Shown here piece after piece: positions 44,804-53,005 of a DNA stretch of 64,000 nucleotides. The notes under the pieces were generated by a model, which did no database searches, was not told the origin of the DNA, and saw only the letters and a list, made by a program, of their open reading frames with translations. The stretch comes from BP-464 sp963825415 (GTDB lineage: Bacteria; Actinomycetota; Thermoleophilia; Solirubrobacterales; Solirubrobacteraceae). Made by a program: the position numbers and the translations under genes. Within the stretch, counting starts at the first letter, position 1. Each line of letters begins with the position of its first letter. The stretch covers positions 496,001 to 560,000 of the forward strand of contig CAWGTD010000003.1 in assembly GCA_963825415.1 (NCBI GenBank). Direction: 5' to 3'.

Positions 44804-45747
44804 TCGCCCATCTCCAGCACGATCTTGCCGAGCTTGCCGCCCGCGGCGAAGCGCTCGTAGGCGGCGCCGACCTCGTCGAGCGGGAACGTGGCGGCGATCG
44901 GCACGTCGACGATCTCTCGCTCCAGCAGCGGCAGGACGTGGCGCTCCATGGCGCGAGCCGTGGCCGCCTTCTCCTCCAGCGGTCGCGCGCGCAGGGTCGA
45001 GGCGCGGATCGAGGCGCGCTTGCCCATCAGCGCCAGCAGATTCAGCTCGGCCTTGGCGCCCGCGCCGACACCGATGACCACGATCCGGCCGCCCGGCGCG
45101 AGCGAGGCGAGGTCCGCGGGGAGGTTCGGCGCGCCGACCAGCTCCAGGACGACGTCGAACGGGCCGTGCTCTTCGAACCCCTCGGGGGCGAGGACCTCGT
45201 GCGCGCCCAGCGCGCCGACGGCGTCGCGGACGTCGGCGTTGCGAACGGTTGCGGTCACGTGCGCGCCGGCCGCGCGGCCGAGCTGGACGCCCGCGGTGCC
45301 GACGCCGCCGGCGGCGCCGTGGACGAGCAGCCGCTCGCCCGCCCGCAGCCCGCACTGGGTGAACAGCGCGTCGTGGGCGGTGGTGAACACCTCGGGCACG
45401 CCGCCGGCGCGCGGCCAGTCGAGCGGGCCGGGCACGGGCATGAGCTGGCGCTCGTGGACGACCGCGAGCTCGGCCTGCCCGCCCCCGCCGACGATGCCCA
45501 TGACTCGGTCGCCCTGCGCGAACCGGCTCGCGCCCGGCCCCAGCTCGGCGACCTCGCCGGCGAGCTCGAGGCCGGGGATGTCGGGCGGGGAACCGGGCGG
45601 CGCGGGATAGGCGCCGGCGCGCTGGAGGATGTCGGCGCCGTTGAGGCCCGCCGCGCGCACGCGCACGAGCACCTCGCCGGATCCCGGGCGGGGATCGGGA
45701 TGCTCGTCGACGACCACCTGGCCGTCACGGACCGTCGCGGCGCGCAC
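44800..45747 (-). CDS. Quinone oxidoreductase-like zinc-independent medium-chain dehydrogenase
   Basis: 315 residues from GTG 45747. It has the QOR-type MDR fold: VRVRAAGLNGADILQRAGAY, PDIPGLELAGEVAELGPGAS, and the NADPH site LLVHGAAGGVGTAGVQLGRA (GAAGGVGTA, the AxxGxxG form of quinone reductases). It ends EVGAAYERFAAGGKLGKIVL. The structural-zinc cysteine lobe is absent. It probably reduces quinones or enones with NADPH. It is divergent from nothing nearby, and upstream lie several hairpins terminating the rRNA methyltransferase gene. Confidence 0.85.
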   Translation of the reverse strand: MRAATVRDGQVVVDEHPDPRPGSGEVLVRVRAAGLNGADILQRAGAYPAPPGSPPDIPGLELAGEVAELGPGASRFAQGDRVMGIVGGGGQAELAVVHERQLMPVPGPLDWPRAGGVPEVFTTAHDALFTQCGLRAGERLLVHGAAGGVGTAGVQLGRAAGAHVTATVRNADVRDAVGALGAHEVLAPEGFEEHGPFDVVLELVGAPNLPADLASLAPGGRIVVIGVGAGAKAELNLLALMGKRASIRASTLRARPLEEKAATARAMERHVLPLLEREIVDVPIAATFPLDEVGAAYERFAAGGKLGKIVLEMGE

Positions 45748-45765
45748 GCTTCGAAAGGCTAGCCC

Positions 45766-45817
45766 GTGCCGTCTTCCAGACGGCACGTCTGAGACGGTCC
45801 ACGCCGTCCGGGCGTGG
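45766..45817. terminator. Paired hairpins after the rRNA methyltransferase gene
   Basis: GTGCCGTCT (45766-45774) pairs with AGACGGCAC (45778-45786) around TCC. CCACGCC (45799-45805) pairs with GGCGTGG (45811-45817) around GTCCG. A third weaker GGCGG/CCGCC lies at 45823-45836, abutting the methyltransferase stop. The row of GC-rich stems between two minus-strand genes is a strong candidate for factor-independent termination despite the lack of a U-run. Confidence 0.6.
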
Positions 45818-45836
45818 TGACCGGCGGCTACGCCGC

Positions 45837-47189
45837 CTACTCGCGCTCGAGCAGCGCCACGGACTCGACGTGCGGCGTCTGCGGGAACATGTCGACGGGT
45901 TGCACGCGGCGCAGCGCCCAGCCGGCCTCGACGAGCTGGGCGGCGTTGGGCGCCAGCGTTGTCGGGTTGCACGAGACGTAGACGATCCGCTTGGGGCCGG
46001 CCTCGACGATCCGCCGCACGATCTTCTGCGAGAGCCCCGACCGCGGAGGGTCGACGACCAGGACGTCGGGGCGACCGACGCGTTCGACCAGCTCGCGCAT
46101 GGCGAGGCGCGCGTCGCCCGCGAAGAACTTCGCGTTGTCGATCTCGTTGGCGCGGGCGTTGGCGATCGCGTCGGCGACCGCCTCCTCGACGATCTCCAGG
46201 CCCCAGACCTCGCCGGCGCGCGCAGCGAGCGAGAGGCCGATCGTGCCGATCCCGCAGTAGAGGTCGTAGACGCGCTCCCAGCCGCGCAGCTCGGCGTAGT
46301 CGGCGACGACGCCGTAGAGCACCTCGGCCATCTCGGTGTTGGTCTGCAGGAAGGCGTCCGGGGAGATGGAGAAGCGCAGGCCGCACAGCTCCTCCTCGAG
46401 CGCGGGCGCGCCGGCGAGGTGCTCGGTCATCCCACCCGCGGTGGTCTCCGCGACGCCCGGCGCGCGCGTCCAGAAGACGCCGTCGGTTCCCACCGCGGCC
46501 GCGAAAGCGTCGCCGTCGAGCTCGCCCTCGCTGGTGACGAGGCGGACCTGGAGCTGGCCCGTGTTCCTGCCCTCGCGGATGACGAGGTTGCGCAGGAAGC
46601 CGGACTGGTCGCGGCGATCCCAGGCCGACAGGCCCTGTTCGCGGCAGAACGCCAGCGCGGCGTCGCGGACCGCGTTGACGCGCTCGGAGACCAGCAGGCA
46701 GTCGTCGATCGGAACGATGCGCTCCCAGCTCCCGGCCTCGTGAAAGCCGCAGACGAGCTCGCCGGCGTCGCCCGTGCCGAACGAGAACTCGATCTTGTTG
46801 CGGTAGCGCCAGGGCTGTGCGGCCGCGACGATCGGGGCGAGCTCGAAGCCGTCGAGGTGGCCGATGCGGCGCAGCGCCTCGTCGACCTGGGAGTGCTTGA
46901 CCTCGAGCTGGCGCTCGTAGGGCAGCACCTGCCATGGCGCGCCCGGATGGTCCGCCTCGGGCTCGACGCGGTCGGGGCTCGGCTCGAGCACCTCGACGAC
47001 GCGCGCCTCGGCATAGGCGCGCTTGCGCTTGGAGATCTTGGCTCGCACCCGATCGCCCGGGATCGCGTCGCGTACGAAGACCACGTAGCCGTCCAGCCGG
47101 CCGACCCCGGCGCCGCCGTGAGCGAGCGCGTCGATGGTGACGTCCACCAGGGCGCCCTGCTGCGGTCGCGTCGCCGAACCAGCCTCCAT
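45837..47189 (-). CDS. 23S rRNA (uracil-5-)-methyltransferase, TrmA/RlmD family
   Basis: 450 residues. The TRAM RNA-binding domain lies at residues 10-70 (ALVDVTIDALAHGGAGVGRL, FVRDAIPGDRVRAKISKRKR). The methyltransferase domain has SISPDAFLQTNTEMAEVLYG, YDLYCGIGTIGLSLAARAGE (SAM loop), LVVDPPRSGLSQKIV and the catalytic VYVSCNPTTLAPN, with the SCNP nucleophile Cys. The iron-sulfur cysteines of E. coli RlmD are not seen, so the target uridine (U1939, U747 or both) cannot be called. It is divergent from the glycosyltransferase gene. Confidence 0.88.
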   Translation of the reverse strand: MEAGSATRPQQGALVDVTIDALAHGGAGVGRLDGYVVFVRDAIPGDRVRAKISKRKRAYAEARVVEVLEPSPDRVEPEADHPGAPWQVLPYERQLEVKHSQVDEALRRIGHLDGFELAPIVAAAQPWRYRNKIEFSFGTGDAGELVCGFHEAGSWERIVPIDDCLLVSERVNAVRDAALAFCREQGLSAWDRRDQSGFLRNLVIREGRNTGQLQVRLVTSEGELDGDAFAAAVGTDGVFWTRAPGVAETTAGGMTEHLAGAPALEEELCGLRFSISPDAFLQTNTEMAEVLYGVVADYAELRGWERVYDLYCGIGTIGLSLAARAGEVWGLEIVEEAVADAIANARANEIDNAKFFAGDARLAMRELVERVGRPDVLVVDPPRSGLSQKIVRRIVEAGPKRIVYVSCNPTTLAPNAAQLVEAGWALRRVQPVDMFPQTPHVESVALLERE

Positions 47190-47209
47190 GCCGTGTCAGG
47201 GTACGGCCC

Positions 47210-48187
47210 GTGCCCCGCCGCCCCGCGATCGCCGACGGCTGGTACGGCGAGCTCATCGCCGCCCTGCCGCGTCCGGAGGACGTCGTCGCCTCGCCGCTGC
47301 GCGGCCGGCTGCCGCGGCGGGGGCCGCTGCGGGGCCTGCTGCTGGCGCTGCTGAGCGTGCGCGCCGAGCGGGTGGCGCTCATCCGCCACGACCCCGGGTG
47401 GCGCGCGCTGCTCGGGCTGCGCGCCCTGTTCGGCATGCGGCGCAAGCTCGTGGCGCTGCACTTCATCGAGCCGCGGCCGGTCCGCGGGCTGCGCGGCCGG
47501 ATCGACCGCTGGGCCACGCGCCGAGCGCTGTTGGTCGGCCAGGTGCTGACCGCCGCCGAGCAGCCGGCCTGCGCGCGCCGCTACGGCCTGCCCGAGGAAC
47601 GCTTCGCGCACGTCGGGTTCGCGCGGCGCAGCGCGACGGCGCTGCCGCCCGCACCGGTGGACGGCATCGTCCTGGCCGCGGGGCGCGCCGAATGCGACTG
47701 GCCGACGCTGTTCGAGGCCGCGCGCGGCGCGGGCTGGCCGCTCGTGGTCGTCTGCTCGGCGGCCGATCGCTCCGCGGTCGAGCGCTGCAACGCCGACGGC
47801 GTCGCCACCGTGCACTGCGAGCTGGGCCGCGAGGAGACGCGGGCGCTGCTGCGCGATGCCGCCGTCGCGGTGATCGCGACGCGCGACAGCGGCGCCAGCC
47901 AGGGCCACGTGCGCCTGATGGAGGCCGTGGACGCGGGCGCCGCGGTGGTGGCCACGAACGTCGCCGCGCTGCGCGACTACGTCGTCGACGGCGAGACCGC
48001 GCTGCTGGTGGCCGAGGGCGACGCGGCGGCGCTGCGGGCCGCGGTCGACCGCCTGCTCGCAGACGCGCCGCTGCGCGAGCGCCTGCGGACCGCCGCCTTC
48101 GAACGCGCCGGGAGCTGGACCTGGACCGACTACCTCGCGGCGGTCGAGCGCCTGATCGTCAGCGAAGCGCCCGCTCGATCGCGGTGA
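47210..48187 (+). CDS. Glycosyltransferase, GT4-like
   Basis: 325 residues from GTG 47210. The N-terminal half (ERVALIRHDPGWRALLGLRA, RRKLVALHFIEPRPVRGL) resembles a short acceptor domain. The C-terminal half resembles a GT-B donor domain: VDGIVLAAGRAECDWPTLFE, HCELGREETRALLRDAAVAV and VRLMEAVDAGAAVVATNVAA. That last piece corresponds to the usual EAMAxGxPVVAT, and DYVVDGETALLV is standard for GT4. The expected first Glu of the donor motif is Ser (DSGASQGHVRLMEA). The sugar and acceptor are unknown. It overlaps the convergent phasin-like gene by 29 bases. Confidence 0.65.
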   Translation: MPRRPAIADGWYGELIAALPRPEDVVASPLRGRLPRRGPLRGLLLALLSVRAERVALIRHDPGWRALLGLRALFGMRRKLVALHFIEPRPVRGLRGRIDRWATRRALLVGQVLTAAEQPACARRYGLPEERFAHVGFARRSATALPPAPVDGIVLAAGRAECDWPTLFEAARGAGWPLVVVCSAADRSAVERCNADGVATVHCELGREETRALLRDAAVAVIATRDSGASQGHVRLMEAVDAGAAVVATNVAALRDYVVDGETALLVAEGDAAALRAAVDRLLADAPLRERLRTAAFERAGSWTWTDYLAAVERLIVSEAPARSR

Positions 48188-48740
48188 GCACCGACTTGCG
48201 GTTCGCGTTGCGGCGCTCGTGGTCGCGCACCTTGCGCAGCTGCGCGCTGCTCAGGTCGCCCAGCCGATCCGCCACCTGCCCGGCCGTGAGGTCGTCGTAG
48301 CCGAGGATCGGGAACGTCGGCCCCACTCCCACCGCGCGGCGTGCCTTGTCGACCTGCCGGACCAGCACGTCGGTGTTCTCGTTGGTGCGCCGGCGCCCGC
48401 GCCCCAGCAGCGTCTCGGCCTCGGCAAGCAGGTCCTGGGCCTGGCGGCGCCCGATGCCCACGAGGCTGGCGGCGAGCTCTTCTGCGTCCTTGCGCGTCAT
48501 CCGCCCGCGCTGCACGGCGTCCTCGAGCGTCTCGTTGATCCGCTCGCGGGTGAGGACGAGGCCGCGGGTGAGCGCGTCGACCAGGCCGATGCCGGTCGCG
48601 GCCGTGGCGCCGGCGGACGCGGTCGTCTTCTTGGGGCCGGCGGCCGCGGGCTTGCGCTTGCTCGGCGGCTTGCGGGCGGCGGTCTTCTTGGTGGCGGCCG
48701 GCCGCTTGCGCGACGTCGCTGACTGCTTGGGCTGCGGCAC
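48159..48740 (-). CDS. Phasin-like / Lys-Ala-Pro-rich DNA- or granule-binding protein
   Basis: 193 residues from GTG 48740 with AGGAGGG 9 bases upstream. The first 45 residues are Lys/Arg/Ala/Pro-rich (SATSRKRPAATKKTAARKPP), like histone-type tails of PhaF-class phasins. A helical phasin-like core follows (DALTRGLVLTRERINETLED, MTRKDAEELAASLVGIGRRQ). The C-terminal domain has PILGYDDLTAGQVADRLGDL and SSAQLRKVRDHERRNANRKS, a module common in actinobacterial proteins. It may coat storage granules and tether them to DNA. No PHA synthase gene is in the window. Confidence 0.55.
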   Translation of the reverse strand: MPQPKQSATSRKRPAATKKTAARKPPSKRKPAAAGPKKTTASAGATAATGIGLVDALTRGLVLTRERINETLEDAVQRGRMTRKDAEELAASLVGIGRRQAQDLLAEAETLLGRGRRRTNENTDVLVRQVDKARRAVGVGPTFPILGYDDLTAGQVADRLGDLSSAQLRKVRDHERRNANRKSVLTAIERALR

Positions 48741-48774
48741 TGCTGGACCCTCCTGATCGGCTGAGGCGGCGAGG

Positions 48775-49647
48775 CTATCTGAGCAGCAGTTCCAGCAGCG
48801 CCTTCTGGGCGTGACGGCGGTTCTCGGCCTGGTCCCAGATGCGCTGGCGGGATCCGTACAGCACCTCTTCGGTGATCTCCTCGCCGGGATGCGCCGGCAG
48901 GCAGTGCAGCGCGATCGCACCTTCGGCGGCGAGGTCGAGCAGGGCGTCGTCGATGCGGTACGGCGCCAGCGCGGCGTGACGGTGGACCGCCTCGGCTTCG
49001 TCGCCCATGCTGATCCAGACGTCGGTGTAGACCGCGTGCGCGCCCGCCACCGCCTCGGTCGGATCGGTGATCAGGCGAGCGCCCGCGACGGGGCCGAGCT
49101 CGTAGCCCGTCGGCGAGGACACGACCACCTCCACGCCGGCCAGCGCGCCGAGGATCGCCAACGAGCGCGCGACGTTGTTGCCGTCGCCGACGTACGCCAC
49201 GCGCAGGCCCTCCAGGCTGCCGAACGCCTCCTTGAGCGTCAGCAGGTCGGCCAGCGCCTGGCAGGGATGGTGCTCGGAGGTGAGCATGTTGAAGACGGGG
49301 ACCGTCGCGGTGCCGGCGAGCTCGGAGAGGTCCTGGTGCGGGCCGGTGCGCACGCCGACCGCCTGCACGTGGCGGGACAGGACACGGGCCGTGTCGCCGA
49401 TGGATTCTCCCCGCGAGAGCTGGAGCTCGCCCGAGCGCAGCAGCATCGGGTGGCCGCCCAGCTCGACGACGCCGGCCTCGAACGACAGCCGCGTGCGGGT
49501 CGACGGGCGCTCGAAGACGAGCGCCACGACCGACCCCGCGAGCGCCTGCGAGGAGCGCGGCGCGGCCTTCAGCTCGGCGGCGCGCTCGAGCAGGGCGTCG
49601 AGCTCCGCCCTGTCGAGTTCTTCGCCGGTGAGGAAATGGCGCGTCAA
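48775..49647 (-). CDS. argF: Ornithine carbamoyltransferase
   Basis: 290 residues from TTG 49647 (LTRHFLTGEELDRAELDALL). It makes citrulline from ornithine and carbamoyl phosphate. Signature motifs: FERPSTRTRLSFEAGVVELG (STRT), LTSEHHPCQALADLLTLKEA (HPCQ), VAYVGDGNNVARSLAILGAL, TDVWISMGDEAE (SMG loop) and IALHCLPAHPGEEITEEVLY (HCLP). No other arginine gene is adjacent. It is divergent from the EEP-family gene with about 20 bases between starts. Confidence 0.95.
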   Translation of the reverse strand: MTRHFLTGEELDRAELDALLERAAELKAAPRSSQALAGSVVALVFERPSTRTRLSFEAGVVELGGHPMLLRSGELQLSRGESIGDTARVLSRHVQAVGVRTGPHQDLSELAGTATVPVFNMLTSEHHPCQALADLLTLKEAFGSLEGLRVAYVGDGNNVARSLAILGALAGVEVVVSSPTGYELGPVAGARLITDPTEAVAGAHAVYTDVWISMGDEAEAVHRHAALAPYRIDDALLDLAAEGAIALHCLPAHPGEEITEEVLYGSRQRIWDQAENRRHAQKALLELLLR

Positions 49648-49667
49648 GTCGGCAACCCTATCCCCAC

Positions 49668-50339
49668 GTGCTCGTGCTCACATGGAACCTGTTCCACGGC
49701 CGCAGCGTGCCTCCGGCCGGTCGCGATCTGCAGGCCGACTTCGCCGCCACGCTGGCCGGCTGGGAGTGGGACGTCGCGCTGCTCCAGGAGGTGCCGCCCT
49801 GGTGGCCCGAGGGCCTCGCGCGCGCCGCGGGCGCCGAGCAGCGCACGGCGCTGACCTCGCGCAACGCGCTGCTGCCGCTGCGGCGCGCCCTCGCGCGGCG
49901 CTGGCCGGACGCCATCAAGTCCAACGGCGGCGGTGCCAACGCGATCCTGGTGCGGGGTGCCGGAATCACGCAGCACGGCGTCCGCCGGCTGCGCCTGTGG
50001 CCCGAGCGCCGGCTGGTCCACGCCGTCGCCCTGGGCGGAGGACCGTGGGTGGGCAACGTCCACGCCCAGGTGCACAGCGAGGCCCGCGCGCAGGCCGACA
50101 TCGCCGCGGCCGCCGCTGCTGTCGCGCGCTGGGCCGGCGCGGGACCGTTCGTCCTGGGCGGGGACTTCAACGTGGTGGCGCCCGCGCTACCGGCGGGAGT
50201 CGTTCACGCGGGTGGGCGCGGCGTCGATCACGTGCTCGCGCGCGGTCTGGGGCCGGTCGGCAGGCCGCGAGTGCTCGAGCGTGGCCCGCTCTCGGACCAC
50301 GCCCCGGTGCTGGTGGAGCTCAGGGCCGCGGGCGGCTGA
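49668..50339 (+). CDS. Endonuclease/exonuclease/phosphatase (EEP) family protein
   Basis: 223 residues from GTG 49668. The EEP core is recognisable: VLTWNLFHGRSVPP (N-terminal Asn metal site), DVALLQEVPPWWPEG (catalytic Glu), VGNVHAQVHS, PFVLGGDFNVVAP (GDFN) and RGVDHVLARG ... LSDHAPVLVEL (SDH). All catalytic residues are present. Members cleave phosphodiesters or phosphomonoesters of nucleic acids, lipids or inositols; the substrate is not deducible. There is no signal peptide. Its 3' end overlaps the convergent SnoaL-like gene by 20 bases. Confidence 0.85.
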   Translation: MLVLTWNLFHGRSVPPAGRDLQADFAATLAGWEWDVALLQEVPPWWPEGLARAAGAEQRTALTSRNALLPLRRALARRWPDAIKSNGGGANAILVRGAGITQHGVRRLRLWPERRLVHAVALGGGPWVGNVHAQVHSEARAQADIAAAAAAVARWAGAGPFVLGGDFNVVAPALPAGVVHAGGRGVDHVLARGLGPVGRPRVLERGPLSDHAPVLVELRAAGG

Positions 50340-50817
50340 ACCCGAACCCGCGCAACATCAACAACGCGCGCTCGCCCATCGTCCCCCGGCGCGGCAGGAC
50401 GCCGAGCTGGACGGCCGCGTCGTAGAGGTCGAAGAACGCGCGGACGCGCCACAGCCGCTCGCCCGGCGGGTCGAGCTCGGCGTAGATGACGACCTGGACG
50501 ACGACGAAGCGATCGGACGCGGGCAGGCCCGCCAGCTCGTTGCGGTGCGTGCCCAGCACCTTGCACGGCGCGGCGATGAAGCGCCCGTCGCTGAGGCGCT
50601 CGCCGGTGCTCTCGACCCGCACGTCGGGAAAGCCCGCCCACAGTCGTTCGGCATGGGCGCCGATCTCCGCCGGGCCCTCCAGCGGTTCGGCGCACAGCGG
50701 GTCCTCGTAGTGGACGTCGGGCGCACACACGGACACGAACGCGTTGACGTCGCCGCTCGACCAGGCCGCCTCGAACTCGTCGATCAGCGCACCCATTCGG
50801 ACCAGCGCGCGCTTCAC
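50320..50817 (-). CDS. SnoaL-like nuclear-transport-factor-2 fold protein
   Basis: 165 residues from GTG 50817, overlapping the thiG stop as GTGA. It begins ALIDEFEAAWSSGDVNAFVS, then DVHYEDPLCAEPLEGPAEIG and RFIAAPCKVLGTHRNELAGL. This is the SnoaL_2-type fold, with a basic C-terminal extension. It lies at the distal end of thiO-thiS-thiG and is presumably in the same transcript and under the same TPP control. A role in thiamine metabolism is not established. Confidence 0.7.
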   Translation of the reverse strand: MKRALVRMGALIDEFEAAWSSGDVNAFVSVCAPDVHYEDPLCAEPLEGPAEIGAHAERLWAGFPDVRVESTGERLSDGRFIAAPCKVLGTHRNELAGLPASDRFVVVQVVIYAELDPPGERLWRVRAFFDLYDAAVQLGVLPRRGTMGERALLMLRGFGFSRPRP

Positions 50818-51611
50818 GAGAGCTCGGGCAGGCCCTCGTCGGGCGTCGATGCCTCGGCGTAGCGGCGGCGCGGAATGCGCCCGGCGCCGCGCGCGAGCCG
50901 GCCCGCCTCGACGGCGGCACGGATCGCGCGCGCCATCGCCACGGGGTCGTGAGCACGGGAGATCGCGCTGGCCACCAGCACACCGTCGCACCCCAGCTCC
51001 ATCGCCAGCGCGGCGTCCGACGCCGTGCCGATTCCCGCGTCGAGGATCACCGGGAGCCGGGTCTGCTCGCGGATCAGGGTGAGGTTGTAGGGGTTGCGGA
51101 TGCCCATGCCGCTGCCGATCGGCGAGCCGAGCGGCATGATCGCCGCGCAGCCCGCTTCCTCCAGCCGCCGGGCGAGGACGGGGTCGTCGTTGGTGTAGGG
51201 CAGCACGGTGAAGCCGTCCTCGACGAGCTCCTCGGCCGCCGCGAGCAGCTCGGGCCCGTCGGGCAGCAGCGTGCGCTCGTCGCCGATCACCTCGAGCTTG
51301 ACCCAGTCGGTGGCGAACGCGTCGCGCGCCAGCTGCGCGGTGCGGACCGCGTCGCGCGCCGTGAAGCAGCCGGCCGTGTTGGGCAGCACCGCGACGCCGG
51401 CCTGCTCGAGCACGTCGATCAGCGAGCCCTCGGCGTGGGCGTCGATCCGGCGCAGCGCGACGGTGACCATTCCCGTTCCGGTCACCTCGATCGCCTCGGC
51501 GAGCGTCTCCATGCGGGTGAACCCGCCGGTGCCCAGGATCATGCGCGAGGGCAGCTCGCGCCCGGCGATGACCAGCGCGTCGAGCTCCGGGCCCGCCCGG
51601 CCGGCGCTCAT
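50814..51611 (-). CDS. thiG: Thiazole synthase
   Basis: 265 residues. It builds the thiazole phosphate of thiamine from deoxyxylulose phosphate, the ThiO product and ThiS-thiocarboxylate. Motifs: RMILGTGGFTRMETLAEAIE, GTGMVTVALRRIDAHAEGSL, DWVKLEVIGDERTLLPDGPE (catalytic Lys), PLGSPIGSGMGIRNPYNL, PVILDAGIGTASDAALAMEL and GCDGVLVASAISRA. The ATG overlaps the thiS stop by 4 bases. The frame is intact. Confidence 0.96.
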   Translation of the reverse strand: MSAGRAGPELDALVIAGRELPSRMILGTGGFTRMETLAEAIEVTGTGMVTVALRRIDAHAEGSLIDVLEQAGVAVLPNTAGCFTARDAVRTAQLARDAFATDWVKLEVIGDERTLLPDGPELLAAAEELVEDGFTVLPYTNDDPVLARRLEEAGCAAIMPLGSPIGSGMGIRNPYNLTLIREQTRLPVILDAGIGTASDAALAMELGCDGVLVASAISRAHDPVAMARAIRAAVEAGRLARGAGRIPRRRYAEASTPDEGLPELS

Positions 51612-51805
51612 CCGCCCTGCACCGCCTGGACGACCTCGACGCGCGCCTCGTCGTCGACCTCCGTCCGCTCCCAGGCGGTCCGGGGGACGACCTCGCCGTC
51701 GATCGCGACGGCGACCCCGCGGGTGGGCGCCTCGAGGTCGCGCAGCAGCGCGGCGACCGTCGTGCCCGGCGCGACGTCGGACGGCGAGCCGTTGACCTGG
51801 ATCAT
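51608..51805 (-). CDS. thiS: Sulfur carrier protein ThiS
   Basis: 65 residues from ATG 51805, overlapping the thiO stop. A ubiquitin-like fold is visible: MIQVNGSPSDVAPGTTVAAL then VAIDGEVVPRTAWERTEV. It ends with the essential diglycine (VVQAVQGG), which is adenylated and thiocarboxylated to donate sulfur to ThiG. Confidence 0.92.
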   Translation of the reverse strand: MIQVNGSPSDVAPGTTVAALLRDLEAPTRGVAVAIDGEVVPRTAWERTEVDDEARVEVVQAVQGG

Positions 51806-52917
51806 CGGCCCACGTCCACGGTCGGGGTCTGCGGAGAGAACTCGGCGACCTCGGCGGGAGGGTCCTCGCCGCAGAGCAGCGCGGCGATCGCGTCGGCGGT
51901 CAGCGGTGCCAGCAGGATGCCGTTGCGGTGATGGCCGGTCGCCCAGAGCACGCCGTCGGTCGCCTCCCCGATCAGCGGCGCGTTGTCGGGCGTCGCGGGG
52001 CGCAGGCCGGCGGCCGCCTCCTCGATGACGAGCTCGTCGATGCCCGGAAGGATCAGCCATGCCTCTCCCAGCAGCTCGCGGACGCCGCCGGCGGTGACGG
52101 TCGTGTCGAAGCCGCGCTCCTCCATCGTCGCCCCGAGCACGTAGCGGCCGTCGCCGCGCGGGACTAGGTAACCGTGTTCGAAACGGATCACGCGCTCGAC
52201 CAGGCCGGGGCCGTCGGGATCGCGCAGGCGCAGGATCTGGCCCTTGACCGGCCGCACCGGCGAGCCCGACCACGCGCCCGCGGCGAGCACCACGCGGCCG
52301 GCCGGCAAGCGAGCGCCGGAGCGCAGCGCAACGGCGCCGCGGTCCCAGGCCGCGACCTCCTCGCCGGGCCGCAGGACGACGCCCGCGCGTTCGCATGCCA
52401 GCACCAGGGCGCCGACCAGCGAGCGCGGGTCGGCCGCGTGGTCGTCGGGCACGTCGAGGGCGAGCCGAACACCGGGCGCCAGCGCGGGCTCCAGCCTGCG
52501 CGCCTCGCTGCCGCGTAGGCGGGTGACCGGCAGCTCCAGGCGCTCGCGCAGGGCGCGCTCGCGCTCCAACGCCTCGGCCTCGTCGGCATCGCGCGCCACG
52601 ACGAGCGTGCCGCAACGCCTGTAGCCGGCGGGCGCGCCCGCGGCCTCTTCGAGCTCGGCCGCAAACGACGGCCAGCGGCGCGCCGACGCGACGCCCGCTT
52701 CGAGCAGCGCCGGCTCGCCGGCGTCGGCCTCCGAGACGGGGGCGAGCATCCCGGCGGCCACGCGCGATGTACCGCCTCCGAGCGCGCCGCGGTCGAGCAC
52801 CGTGACCGAGAGCCCGCGGCCGGCGGCGGCCCACGCCACCGACAGGCCGATCACACCGCCGCCGATGACGACGAGGTCAGGTGTCGGAGTGGATGTGGGG
52901 GCTCCCTTCGCCGGCAT
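51802..52917 (-). CDS. thiO: Glycine oxidase ThiO
   Basis: 371 residues. An FAD-dependent D-amino-acid-oxidase-type enzyme that makes iminoglycine for thiazole. It shows LVVIGGGVIGLSVAWAAAGR (FAD site), GGTSRVAAGMLAPVSEADAG, AGRVVLAAGAWSG and HGYLVPRGDGRYVLGATMEE. It ends with the second FAD contact GLRPATPDNAPLIGEA ... ATGHHRNGILLAP. The only possible start before the FAD motif is ATG 52917, which is inside the conserved 3' core of the TPP riboswitch. No start codon lies between the aptamer and the FAD loop in this frame. Confidence 0.9.
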   Translation of the reverse strand: MPAKGAPTSTPTPDLVVIGGGVIGLSVAWAAAGRGLSVTVLDRGALGGGTSRVAAGMLAPVSEADAGEPALLEAGVASARRWPSFAAELEEAAGAPAGYRRCGTLVVARDADEAEALERERALRERLELPVTRLRGSEARRLEPALAPGVRLALDVPDDHAADPRSLVGALVLACERAGVVLRPGEEVAAWDRGAVALRSGARLPAGRVVLAAGAWSGSPVRPVKGQILRLRDPDGPGLVERVIRFEHGYLVPRGDGRYVLGATMEERGFDTTVTAGGVRELLGEAWLILPGIDELVIEEAAAGLRPATPDNAPLIGEATDGVLWATGHHRNGILLAPLTADAIAALLCGEDPPAEVAEFSPQTPTVDVGR

Positions 52918-52992
52918 TGTCCGGAGCAGGTTCTTACGGTCGGCGGCGATTTGTGGTGCCGCCCTCTCAGCCCGAGGGCTCCCGTGCAGGTG
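52902..52992 (-). promoter_or_regulatory. TPP riboswitch (THI element) upstream of and overlapping thiO
   Basis: On the minus strand the consensus is unmistakable. CACGGGAGCCC (from about 52986) is followed by GGGCTGAGAGGG (pyrimidine-sensing CUGAGA). After a variable CGGC-rich stem come ACCTGCTCCGGACAATGCCGGCG and AAGGGAG (to about 52903), matching the ACCUGaUccGGgUAAUGCCgGCGuAGGGA core. It regulates thiO-thiS-thiG by sensing thiamine pyrophosphate. The aptamer's AATG is also the thiO start. The TAGCAT just upstream (about 53000-52995) is a -10-like element. Confidence 0.93.
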
Positions 52993-53005
52993 CCATGCTA
53001 GTGAC

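Noticed and set aside
52802..53005. Longer N-terminal extension of thiE reaching back to about 52802
   Set aside because: It would run antisense through the TPP riboswitch and the start of thiO. ThiE homology begins at the ATG 53006.
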